Positions 7,448-18,263 of a DNA stretch of 64,000 nt are shown in pieces. The stretch lies in contig NZ_JAEIOI010000007.1 of NCBI RefSeq assembly GCF_021375795.1, forward strand, positions 42,760 to 106,759, written 5' to 3'. The DNA comes from Pseudomonas anguilliseptica. Lineage in GTDB: Bacteria; Pseudomonadota; Gammaproteobacteria; Pseudomonadales; Pseudomonadaceae. Below the pieces are notes generated by a model, which did no database searches, had not been told where the DNA came from, and saw nothing but the letters and a program-made list of their open reading frames with translations. How positions within the stretch are numbered: the stretch's first letter is position 1; each line of letters begins with the position of its first letter. The translations under genes and the position numbers were made by a program.

Positions 7448-8326
7448 TCAGCCGCGCGGTGGCAACTGCAAACGTTTGCGCGCGCGGTGGATCGCGCCGC
7501 CGCGTACTGCCCAGCGCAGCACGGGGGCCAGGCTATGCACGCCGCTGTAGATCACTCGGCTGTGCGCCGGGCTGATCTGCTGGCCGAGCATCTGCTGGGC
7601 CCAAGCCGGCAGCAGGTCGATACCGGCCTGCATCAGCAGCTTGGCCGCCGGTGCGGCTAGGGCGCTGGGGGCTGGTGCGTTAAGCAGGATGCGCAGAATT
7701 TCCAGTGAGCGTTCGTCGCAGAGCAATTGTGGGCGAATATCGGCCAGGTAGGCCGCGACCTCGGAGCGCGAGCGCGGCACCTGGGTCGCACCCAGGCGTT
7801 CGGCGATCAGCGCAATTTCCGCGTAGTAGCGATCCTGATCGGCCTCGCTCAGCTCTGGATTGCGGTAACGCAGATGGGCCTGGAGAAAGCTGTGCACCTC
7901 GGCCACATGCACCCAGGTCAGCAGCGCCGGGTCACTGGCTGCATAGGCGCGGCCATCCGGAGCGGTGCCTGTGACTTTCAGGTGAATGGTTTTGACCTTG
8001 TCGATCAGCCAGTCGGCGTCGGCGCGCGAACCGTAGGTGGTGCCGGAGATAAACTGCCCGGTGCGGCGCAGGCGGCCGAGCAGGTCTTCGCGAAAGTTCG
8101 AGTGATCCCACACGCCGGCCAAGGCCAGAGGGTGCAGGGCTTGCAGAAGCAGGGCGCTGATGCCGCCAATCAGCATGCTGGTGAAGTCGCCGTGTACCTG
8201 CCAGCTCACCGAGTCCGGGCCAAACAGGCCGGGGTCGCCCTTGGGGTTTTCGAAGTCGATCTGGCCGAGGGCGATACCGCTCAGACTAAGGACCTGGCCT
8301 TCAATACGACGACGGAGAAATTCCAT
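7448..8326 (-). CDS. DUF2236 (MpaB/latex-clearing-like) haem-type oxygenase family protein
   Basis: A 292-residue protein with the DUF2236 pattern: LIGGISALLLQALHPLALAGVWDHSNF, then RLRRTGQFISGTTYG, and LLTWVHVAEVHSFLQAHLRY with conserved His residues. Related proteins include the fungal MpaB oxygenase and the rubber oxygenase Lcp, which bind haem b; I infer, but cannot show, haem binding here. No signal peptide, so cytoplasmic. It lies 95 bases from the thiolase and 70 from acsA, separated from the latter by a palindromic repeat, so it may be a separate transcript. Substrate unknown. Confidence 0.8.
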   Translation of the reverse strand: MEFLRRRIEGQVLSLSGIALGQIDFENPKGDPGLFGPDSVSWQVHGDFTSMLIGGISALLLQALHPLALAGVWDHSNFREDLLGRLRRTGQFISGTTYGSRADADWLIDKVKTIHLKVTGTAPDGRAYAASDPALLTWVHVAEVHSFLQAHLRYRNPELSEADQDRYYAEIALIAERLGATQVPRSRSEVAAYLADIRPQLLCDERSLEILRILLNAPAPSALAAPAAKLLMQAGIDLLPAWAQQMLGQQISPAHSRVIYSGVHSLAPVLRWAVRGGAIHRARKRLQLPPRG

Positions 8327-8347
8327 GGAATAGGCTGTTCGCTTGCA

Positions 8348-8387
8348 GGTGTAGGGTGGATCGCGCTTTAGCGATCCACCCTACACC
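8348..8387. repeat. Perfect 17-bp palindrome (repeat family 2)
   Basis: GGTGTAGGGTGGATCGC pairs perfectly with GCGATCCACCCTACACC around GCTTTA. It lies between acsA and the DUF2236 gene. There is no T-run, so it is a repeat element rather than a classical terminator, though the RNA hairpin could still stabilise an mRNA end. Confidence 0.85.
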
Positions 8388-8395
8388 TGGCGCGG

Positions 8396-10333
<1,938 letters not shown>

Positions 10334-10427
10334 GGCGGGTCCTTGTTGTTGTGTTCCGCAATGTTCGTAAGGGTGAACCAAGCGGGTGCTTGGTTCAAGT
10401 GCTGGCCTTGTGCTTAGCCGGCTTCGA

Positions 10428-12092
10428 TCAGCCGCGATGGCGTTCGCGGAAGTGCTGGATCAGTCCCTGGGTCGAGGCGTCGCTGGCAGGCTCGTCGAGC
10501 TGACCGGTGAGGCGTTGATAAACTCCCTGGCCGAGCTCCTTGCCCAGTTCGACGCCCCACTGGTCGAAGGCGTTGATGCCCCAGATGGCGCTTTGGACAA
10601 ACACCTTGTGCTCATACAGCGCGACCAGTGCGCCGAGGTTGAACGGGTCGACGCGGTTGAGCGCGAGGATATTGCTCGGGCGGTTACCGGGGATCACCTT
10701 GTGCGGTGCCAGGCGTTGTACTTCGCCCTCGTCGAGCCCCTTGGCGCGCAACTCGGCTTCGGCTTCCTCGCGGGTCTTGCCGTGCATCAGGGCCTGGCTT
10801 TGCGACAAACAGTTGGCAAACAGCCACTGGTGGTGGTCGGCCAGCGGGCTGAAACTGTTGACTGGGACGATAAAGTCCGCCGGGATCAGCTCGGTGCCCT
10901 GGTGCAGTAACTGGTGATACGCGTGTTGGCCGTTGCAACCCACGCCGCCCCAGATCACGGGGCCGGTACTGAAGTCCACGGGGCTGCCGTCCTGGCGCAC
11001 GCTCTTGCCGTTGGACTCCATGTCCAATTGCTGCAAATGCTTAGTGAAGTTACGCAGGTAGTGGTCGTAGGGCAGGATCGCCTGGCTTTTCGCGCCCCAG
11101 AAATTGCCGTACCAGATACCCAGCAGGGCCATCAGCACCGGCATGTTTTCCGCCAGCGGTGCCTGGGCGAAATGCTGGTCCATGGCGTAGGCACCGGCCA
11201 GTAGCTCCTTGAAGTTGGAAATGCCAATGGCTAGCGCAATAGGCAAGCCGATGGCTGACCACAGTGAATAACGGCCGCCGACCCAGTCCCACATCGGGAA
11301 AATATTTTCCGCCTTGATGCCGAACTCGATGGCAGCCTTCTGGTTGCTGGTGACCGCAATAAAATGTTTGTGCAGCTCGGCTTCCGGGCCGCCCAGGGCC
11401 AGGTACCAGTCCCGTGCCGCCAGGGCGTTCTTCAGGGTTTCCAGGGTGCCGAAGGATTTCGACGAGACGATAAACAAGGTGGTCTGCGGATTCAGGCGGG
11501 CGGTCAGCTCGCGGAATTCGCTTCCGTCGATATTGGCCAGGTAATGGCAGCGCACGCCGCGCTGGGTAAAGGGCCGCAGCGCTTCGGATACCAGCTGTGG
11601 GCCGAGGAATGAGCCGCCGATGCCGATATTCACCACTTCGGTGATCGGCTTGTCGCTGTAGCCGCGCCACAGGCCGCTGTGGATGCGGCTGACCAGCTCG
11701 GTCATCTGATTGAGTACGCGGTGCACCTGGGGAATCAGGTCCACGCCGTCGAGTTTCAGGCTGCGGCCAATCGGGCTGCGCAAGGCCGTGTGCAGGGCTG
11801 CGCGGCCTTCCGAGGCGTTGACCTGCTCGCCTTTGAACAGTGCCTGGATGGATTCGCCCAGTTGGCATTGTTCGGCCAGTTGCACCAGCAGTTGCAGAGT
11901 CGTGTCGTTGATCAGGTTCTTCGAGTAATCCAGCAGCAGCCCGCAGCCGCTCAGGGAGAACCGCGAGAAGCGCTGCGGATCGCTGGCGAAGGCCTCGCGC
12001 ATGCTGAAGTCGTTCATCTGCTGACGATGTTCGCGCAGTGCCTGCCAGGCGGGCAGGTTGGTGACATCATGCGGCTGCTGGTAGTAAGCCAT
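10428..12092 (-). CDS. pgi: Glucose-6-phosphate isomerase
   Basis: A 554-residue phosphoglucose isomerase interconverting glucose-6-phosphate and fructose-6-phosphate; in pseudomonads it feeds the Entner-Doudoroff route and exopolysaccharide precursors. Both PGI signatures are present: SKSFGTLETLKNA region, DWVGGRYSLWSAIGLPIA, and NGQHAYHQLLHQGTELIPADFI with the catalytic histidine. The conserved sugar-binding GIGGSFLGP is near residue 150. Full length. A terminator separates it from panC upstream, so it has its own promoter. Confidence 0.97.
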   Translation of the reverse strand: MAYYQQPHDVTNLPAWQALREHRQQMNDFSMREAFASDPQRFSRFSLSGCGLLLDYSKNLINDTTLQLLVQLAEQCQLGESIQALFKGEQVNASEGRAALHTALRSPIGRSLKLDGVDLIPQVHRVLNQMTELVSRIHSGLWRGYSDKPITEVVNIGIGGSFLGPQLVSEALRPFTQRGVRCHYLANIDGSEFRELTARLNPQTTLFIVSSKSFGTLETLKNALAARDWYLALGGPEAELHKHFIAVTSNQKAAIEFGIKAENIFPMWDWVGGRYSLWSAIGLPIALAIGISNFKELLAGAYAMDQHFAQAPLAENMPVLMALLGIWYGNFWGAKSQAILPYDHYLRNFTKHLQQLDMESNGKSVRQDGSPVDFSTGPVIWGGVGCNGQHAYHQLLHQGTELIPADFIVPVNSFSPLADHHQWLFANCLSQSQALMHGKTREEAEAELRAKGLDEGEVQRLAPHKVIPGNRPSNILALNRVDPFNLGALVALYEHKVFVQSAIWGINAFDQWGVELGKELGQGVYQRLTGQLDEPASDASTQGLIQHFRERHRG

Positions 12093-12133
12093 TGGTGCGT
12101 GTTCCTTTCCTGGGTGCGGCTAATCAATCATGC

Positions 12134-12158
12134 AAAAAGGCCCGGAGTGATCCGGGCC
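12134..12158 (-). terminator. Rho-independent terminator of panB-panC
   Basis: On the minus strand GGCCCGGA-TCAC-TCCGGGCC is followed by TTTTTGC. It lies about 105 bases after the panC stop and ends the pantothenate operon before pgi. Confidence 0.9.
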
Positions 12159-12263
12159 TGGAGTGTAGCTGGCAGGTGCGGTTGGCGAGCCTGCTCAAGT
12201 AGACCACTGAACCCGGCTCAGGTTACCAAGGCGGTGTGTGCAGCGGTTGGTCAGTGCCTGTTC

Positions 12264-13124
12264 TCAGGCGGAAGTATCGAGCTCGAATGCCAGGTTGTCG
12301 ATCAGCCTTGTGCTGCCAATAAAGGCGGCCACCAGAATGACCAGTTGCTGATCATCGCCAGTGGCCGGGCGCAAACCGTTGGCTTCACGCACTTCTAGGT
12401 AGTCAGGGCGAAAGCCGGCGGCGCTGTGTTGTGCCTGGGCGGCATGAATCAGCTTGGCGTAGTCACGTTCGCCTGCCTGGATGGCGGCGGCCATCTCGCG
12501 CAGGGTGCGGTACAGCACCGGGGCGGCAGCACGTTGCTCGGCCGTCAGGTAACCGTTGCGCGAAGACAGTGCCAGACCGTCGTCGGCGCGTACGGTGGGC
12601 TCACCGATAATCTGGATCGGCATATTCAGGTCGCGCACCAGAGTGCGGATCACTGCCAGTTGCTGGAAATCCTTCTGGCCAAAAATCGCCAGGTCCGGCT
12701 GCACCATGTTGAACAGCTTGCTCACGACCGTGGCGACCCCTTCGAAGTGCCCAGGACGACTGGCGCCGCACAGGCCTTCGGACACACCAGGCACGCTGAC
12801 GCGGGTCTGGCCGTCCATGCCACTGGGGTACATTTCCTCGACATCCGGGGTGAACAGCAGGTGGCAGCCGGCTTCGACCAGCTTCTCCTGGTCAGCGAGC
12901 AGGGTGCGCGGGTATTTGTCGAGGTCTTCGCTGGGGCCGAACTGCAACGGGTTGACGAAGATGCTGGCGACCACGAAGTCGGCGCGCTGGGCGGCTTTTT
13001 CCACCAGTGCGGCGTGGCCGGCGTGAAGGTTGCCCATGGTCGGCACAAAGGCGATCTGTTTGCCTTCGGCGCGCGCCTGGGCGACAGCGGCGCGCAACTC
13101 GCGCACGCTTTTAACTGTGTTCAT
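12264..13124 (-). CDS. panC: Pantothenate synthetase (pantoate-beta-alanine ligase)
   Basis: A 286-residue enzyme joining pantoate and beta-alanine with ATP, the last step of vitamin B5 synthesis. Visible motifs: VPTMGNLHAGHAALV (the nucleotide-binding HIGH-like motif), FVNPLQFGPSEDLDKYPR (pantoate pocket), IFGQKDFQQL, and the SSRNGYL loop. Its ATG overlaps the panB stop by four bases (ATGA), so the two are translationally coupled. panD, which supplies beta-alanine and which I recall downstream of panC in P. aeruginosa, is not here. Confidence 0.97.
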   Translation of the reverse strand: MNTVKSVRELRAAVAQARAEGKQIAFVPTMGNLHAGHAALVEKAAQRADFVVASIFVNPLQFGPSEDLDKYPRTLLADQEKLVEAGCHLLFTPDVEEMYPSGMDGQTRVSVPGVSEGLCGASRPGHFEGVATVVSKLFNMVQPDLAIFGQKDFQQLAVIRTLVRDLNMPIQIIGEPTVRADDGLALSSRNGYLTAEQRAAAPVLYRTLREMAAAIQAGERDYAKLIHAAQAQHSAAGFRPDYLEVREANGLRPATGDDQQLVILVAAFIGSTRLIDNLAFELDTSA

Positions 13125-13921
13125 GCAGAAAATCCGTGTTCGGCTGCTGGGAAGCTCTGGTCTTTGACCGCTTTGACATAAGCACTGATGGCGTTCTGGA
13201 TGCTGCTCTGGCCGGCCATGAAGTTCTTCACGAACTTCGGTGTACGACCGCTCAACGACAGGCCAAGCATGTCGTGCAGTACCAGCACCTGGCCGTCGGT
13301 GGCCGCGCCGGCACCGATGCCGATCACCGGGATTTTTACTGCCTGGCTAATTTCAGCAGCAAGCTCGCTGGGCACACATTCGAGCAGCAGCATGGCCGCG
13401 CCGGCCTGTTCCAGCACCATGGCGTCGGCGCGCATTTGCCGGGCCTGGGCTTCCTGGCGGCCCTGCACTTTATAACCACCAAGGATATTCACTGCCTGTG
13501 GGGTCAAGCCCAGGTGGGCGCAGACAGGCACGCCACGTTCGGCCAGTTGGCGAATCGGCTCAGCCAGCCAGGCGGCACCTTCCAGCTTGACCATGTGGGC
13601 GCCGGCCTGCATCAGTGCTGCGCTGTTGTTCAGGGCCTGCTCAAGAGTGGCGTAGGCCATAAAGGGCAGATCGGCGAGAATCAGCGCGCCCTGGTTGCCA
13701 CGTTTGACGCTGGCGGTGTGGTACGCCATTTCGGCGACAGTGACGGGCAGCGTGCTGTCATGGCCTTGCAAGACCATGCCGAGGGAATCGCCCACCAGCA
13801 GCACATCGACTCCGGCCTGGCAGGCCGTCTGGGCGAACGTGGCGTCATAGCAGGTCAGCATGGCGATTTTCTCGCCGCTCTGCTTGAGGCTTTGCAGGGT
13901 GGTCAGGGTTACATCAGGCAT
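13121..13921 (-). CDS. panB: 3-methyl-2-oxobutanoate hydroxymethyltransferase
   Basis: A 266-residue TIM-barrel enzyme making ketopantoate from alpha-ketoisovalerate and methylene-tetrahydrofolate, the first committed step of pantothenate synthesis. Motifs: MLTCYDATFA, LLVGDSLGMVLQGHDSTLPV (metal-binding Asp), MVKLEGA and GIGAGAATDGQVLVLHD. The ATG at 13921 (PDVTLTTLQ) is supported by GAGGA upstream and by family starts; a codon at 13936 is in frame without support. The substrate ketoisovalerate is a product of the ilv pathway encoded at the other end of the window. Confidence 0.97.
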   Translation of the reverse strand: MPDVTLTTLQSLKQSGEKIAMLTCYDATFAQTACQAGVDVLLVGDSLGMVLQGHDSTLPVTVAEMAYHTASVKRGNQGALILADLPFMAYATLEQALNNSAALMQAGAHMVKLEGAAWLAEPIRQLAERGVPVCAHLGLTPQAVNILGGYKVQGRQEAQARQMRADAMVLEQAGAAMLLLECVPSELAAEISQAVKIPVIGIGAGAATDGQVLVLHDMLGLSLSGRTPKFVKNFMAGQSSIQNAISAYVKAVKDQSFPAAEHGFSA

Positions 13922-14155
13922 GAAAACTGTCCTCACTCAGGCGTTCAGTCAGCAGTTGTGCTGCTTCAAGTTGGCCTGCATTGGCCTCGAATTGCACCGG
14001 TGCGGGGCAACGGGACGCCTATAGTCCTGATGGGGGGGCTCGAAGTCAATTGCAGGTGTTACCGGCCTGTTACTGGCGTTACCGCCAATGCACCTGCTGG
14101 CTGCCGAGGTTAGCGCTGCGCAGTGGCATGACTCGGCAGTCGAGATTGATCGGTT

Positions 14156-14653
14156 TCAGACTCGCGCGGTTTCGTTGAGCCGTTCCAGCCCGACAAAGGG
14201 GCAGGCATCAAGCAGCTCGGTCAGCGCGCGGCCATCTGGTAGCTTCAGGTCGGGGGCAATTTCAGCCAGCGGGTAGAGGACAAAGGCGCGGGCGTGCATG
14301 TGGTAGTGCGGCACGGTCAGGCGTGGTTCATCCAGTTGGCGTTCGCCGAATAGCAGGATATCCAGATCGAGGGTGCGCGGGCCCCAGCGTTCGGCTTTGC
14401 GCGTGCGACCCTGTTCCAGCTCGATGGTTTGCAGTGCATCAAGCAGGGCCAGTGGGCTGAGTTCGGTATCCAGCGCCGCTACAGCATTGACGTAGCGCGG
14501 CTGATCCGCCGGGCCGAGCGGATCGCTGGCATAGAAGGATGATTGCGCAACCAGCTGCGTTTGCGGCAGCGCGGCCAGGGCGGCTAGCGCGCTGCGCAGT
14601 TGTTCGAGCGGGGTGGCCAGGTTGCTGCCCAGGCCGATATACACGCGTTCCAT
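14156..14653 (-). CDS. folK: HPPK (2-amino-4-hydroxy-6-hydroxymethyldihydropteridine diphosphokinase)
   Basis: A 165-residue folate-pathway kinase that moves pyrophosphate from ATP to hydroxymethyl-dihydropterin. The sequence shows the full family pattern: YIGLGSNLATPLEQL at the start, YVNAVAALDTELSP, and the signature ERWGPRTLDLDILLFG with its Mg-binding Asp pair, followed by VPHYHMHARAFVLYPL. Its ATG overlaps the pcnB stop by one base (TAATG on the minus strand), so it is coupled to pcnB. A 234-base gap with no evident gene separates it from panB. Confidence 0.95.
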   Translation of the reverse strand: MERVYIGLGSNLATPLEQLRSALAALAALPQTQLVAQSSFYASDPLGPADQPRYVNAVAALDTELSPLALLDALQTIELEQGRTRKAERWGPRTLDLDILLFGERQLDEPRLTVPHYHMHARAFVLYPLAEIAPDLKLPDGRALTELLDACPFVGLERLNETARV

Positions 14654-16059
14654 TATTCGCCAGCAGGGTTGCTTGGGCTTTCGCTCGCCGGGCCACGTTT
14701 GCGCTTGCTGTTGCTGCGTTTACGCTTGCGCGGCGCGCCAGGTGCGTCGTCCTTGTTGCTGAGGTCGCGGATCATATTGCGCCGCTCGCTGTCACTGACA
14801 TCCTGATAACGGGTCCACCAGTCGCCCAGGCCACCGGTTTCTTCACCGGCGCTTTCACGCAGCAGGAGGAAGTCGTAACCGGCACGGAAGCGTGGGTTTT
14901 CCAGCAGCATATCGGCGCGTTTGCCGCTGCGCCGTGGCAGGCGTTCCTGCATATCCCAGATTTCACGGATCGGCATGGTGAAGCGCTTGGGTACAGCAAT
15001 GCGCTGACACTGTTCGCTGATCAGCTCGTGAGCAGCCTCCTGCATGGCCGGGATCGGCGGCATGCCGCGCTCCTGCAGCTTGATCACGCGGGCCGGCAGT
15101 GCAGGCCAGAGCAGCGCCGCCAGGAGGAAGGCCGGCGTGACGGTCTTGCCCTGGTGAATGCGCAGGTCGGTGTTATCCAGGGCATTGCGGATCAGTTGAT
15201 CGGTGTAGTCCGGGTTGAGTTTCAGCGCTTCGGCGCTGGCCGGGAACAGCTGGCCAAACAGGCCGTAATCGACCAGCAGCTCATAGGTGTACACCGCGTA
15301 GCCGGCGAGGAACAGCTTGAGCACTTCATCGAACAGGCGTGCGGCGGGGATGCCGCCGAGCAGCGGAGCCAGTTTGTAGATCGGTGCGGCGCTGTGTTTT
15401 TCGATGTCGAAATCCAGCTTGGCGGCAAAACGCACGGCGCGCAGCATGCGCACCGGGTCTTCCTGGTAGCGCTGGGTCGGGTCGCCGATCAAGCGGATCA
15501 GGTGGTTGCGGATATCGTGCACGCCATTGGCGTAGTCGAGAATGCGTTCGGTGACTGGGTCGTAGTACAGCGCATTGATGGTGAAGTCGCGGCGCTGGGC
15601 ATCGTCTTCGAGGGTGCCGTAAACGTTGTCGCGCAAAATGCGCCCGCTTTCGTTGCGCGAGGACAGGTTGCTGTTCTCTTCTTCATCACCTTCGGGGTGA
15701 TTGGCGCGGAAGGTTGCTGTTTCGATTATTTCCCGACCGAAATGTACGTGAACCAACTTGAAGCGGCGACCGATTACCCGCGCGTTACGGAACTCGGCAC
15801 GCACTTGCTCGGGCGTGGCGCTGGTGGCTACGTCGAAATCCTTGGGCTCGATATCCAGCAGCAGATCACGCACGCAGCCACCGACCAGATACGCCTGGTA
15901 GCCGGCCTGTTGCAGGCGCTCGACCACACTGATGGCGTAGCGGCTGATCTCGCCGCGTTCGATCGGATGTTGGCTGCGGCTCAGCACTTCAGGTGTGCTG
16001 TGCGAGTGTTTGCCACGGCGGGTGGGCGTACGGAAGGACTTGAACAGCTTTTTCAGCAT
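14653..16059 (-). CDS. pcnB: Poly(A) polymerase I
   Basis: A 468-residue nucleotidyltransferase that adds 3' poly(A) tails, marking RNAs for decay. The catalytic head is YLVGGCVRDLLLDIEPKDFDVATSA, with the GG and the DxD metal-binding pair, followed by RRFKLVHVHFGREIIETATFR and RDFTINALYYDP, which separate this family from CCA-adding enzymes together with the long basic C terminus (RKRKRSNSKRKRG). I use the ATG at 16059 (LKKLFKSF), the usual family start; three extra codons are possible. The upstream gap holds the CrcZ RNA. folK is coupled downstream. Confidence 0.95.
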   Translation of the reverse strand: MLKKLFKSFRTPTRRGKHSHSTPEVLSRSQHPIERGEISRYAISVVERLQQAGYQAYLVGGCVRDLLLDIEPKDFDVATSATPEQVRAEFRNARVIGRRFKLVHVHFGREIIETATFRANHPEGDEEENSNLSSRNESGRILRDNVYGTLEDDAQRRDFTINALYYDPVTERILDYANGVHDIRNHLIRLIGDPTQRYQEDPVRMLRAVRFAAKLDFDIEKHSAAPIYKLAPLLGGIPAARLFDEVLKLFLAGYAVYTYELLVDYGLFGQLFPASAEALKLNPDYTDQLIRNALDNTDLRIHQGKTVTPAFLLAALLWPALPARVIKLQERGMPPIPAMQEAAHELISEQCQRIAVPKRFTMPIREIWDMQERLPRRSGKRADMLLENPRFRAGYDFLLLRESAGEETGGLGDWWTRYQDVSDSERRNMIRDLSNKDDAPGAPRKRKRSNSKRKRGPASESPSNPAGE

Positions 16060-16189
16060 GGGAGGCACTGTTTGACTAAATGACTGGCCAGAGTATATGC
16101 CGGCCGCAGGAATGGCGCGGATTCTAGCATTGAGTCGGGGATTGATGCAGGAAACGACAGGAAAGGCTGGCAGGCGGGGGATTTGAAGC

Positions 16190-16563
16190 TACTGGGGGAG
16201 CCGAAGCTCCCCCCCAAATTGGTGCGTGCTCTATTTTTATTATTATGGCGGGCTTGTTGTTTTTGTTGATTTACCCGTTCCATCCAGTCAAGGACCTTTG
16301 GAAAACTTCCCAAGCTGGGAATCAAGAGCAAACGGATTGCTTTGGATGCTGACGCTGCCATGATCACACCGTGACCCAACCAGTACTGGCGCTGCCTTAG
16401 GGCAGTTTTATTGTTCTCGGCCTGGTTTTGGGGTGAACCCCAAAGGCAATTCCTTTCCAAAAGAATCAGTTAGCTGCGCCTCCGCGTTGTTGTTTTTATT
16501 GTGCTGGAGTCGGTACGTCTTATTTTTATTAGGTTTGGAGCGTGCTTGTTATTGTTGTTGTGC
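16190..16563 (-). ncRNA. crcZ: CrcZ small RNA (Hfq/Crc decoy)
   Basis: On the minus strand between cbrB and pcnB, the place where crcZ lies in pseudomonads. The predicted transcript starts GCACAACAACAATAACAAG and carries six clusters of the Hfq-binding CA motif AANAANAA (plus-strand positions about 16548-16560, 16520-16530, 16487-16500, 16406-16415, 16254-16268, 16233-16245). The RNA sequesters Hfq/Crc and so relieves catabolite repression. Length about 370 bases fits the known 360-410. The 3' end is put after a stem with a UUCG loop (16194-16213); no T-run follows it, so that end is approximate. Driven by a sigma-54 promoter. Confidence 0.88.
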
Positions 16564-16572
16564 CAGCAATAA

Positions 16573-16589
16573 AGCAGAACCCGTGCCAG
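16573..16589 (-). promoter_or_regulatory. Sigma-54 promoter of crcZ
   Basis: CTGGCACGGGTTCTGCT on the minus strand has GG (16587-16586) and GC (16575-16574) exactly 10 bases apart and matches the -24/-12 consensus closely. It points at the CrcZ start about 11 bases further on. CbrB, encoded just upstream, is the known activator of this promoter in other pseudomonads. Confidence 0.88.
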
Positions 16590-16648
16590 TTTTTGAAATC
16601 ACTTTAAAAACAATGGCTTGAGCTGTTTGCGGGGTGGCGAGGTGGCAT

Positions 16649-16687
16649 AAAAAAGCCGGGCTCTCGTTACCATAAGACCCGGCTTTT
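16649..16687 (-). terminator. Rho-independent terminator of cbrB
   Basis: AAAAGCCGGG pairs with CCCGGCTTTT around a 16-17-base loop, with a T-run on the minus strand. It insulates cbrB from the crcZ promoter. Confidence 0.85.
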
Positions 16688-16759
16688 GTTACTAAGTGTT
16701 GAATGGGTAACAGACTGTGGAACCTCTGGCGCACACATCTGTCACCCATGCGCAGGGCT

Positions 16760-18187
<1,428 letters not shown>

Positions 18188-18263
18188 CAATTCGGTCTCT
18201 CGACGGTCTCGGGGCATGCCGCTGGGCTAAAGGGCCTGGCAGGCATGCTCGCTGGTAGCTGGT

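Noticed and set aside
6261..7550. 429-codon plus-strand frame
   Set aside because: Antisense to the thiolase; composition typical of a shadow frame.
16053..16460. 135-codon minus-strand frame between cbrB and pcnB
   Set aside because: It falls inside CrcZ and follows its CA motifs; no ribosome site and no homology that I recognise. The RNA explains the region.
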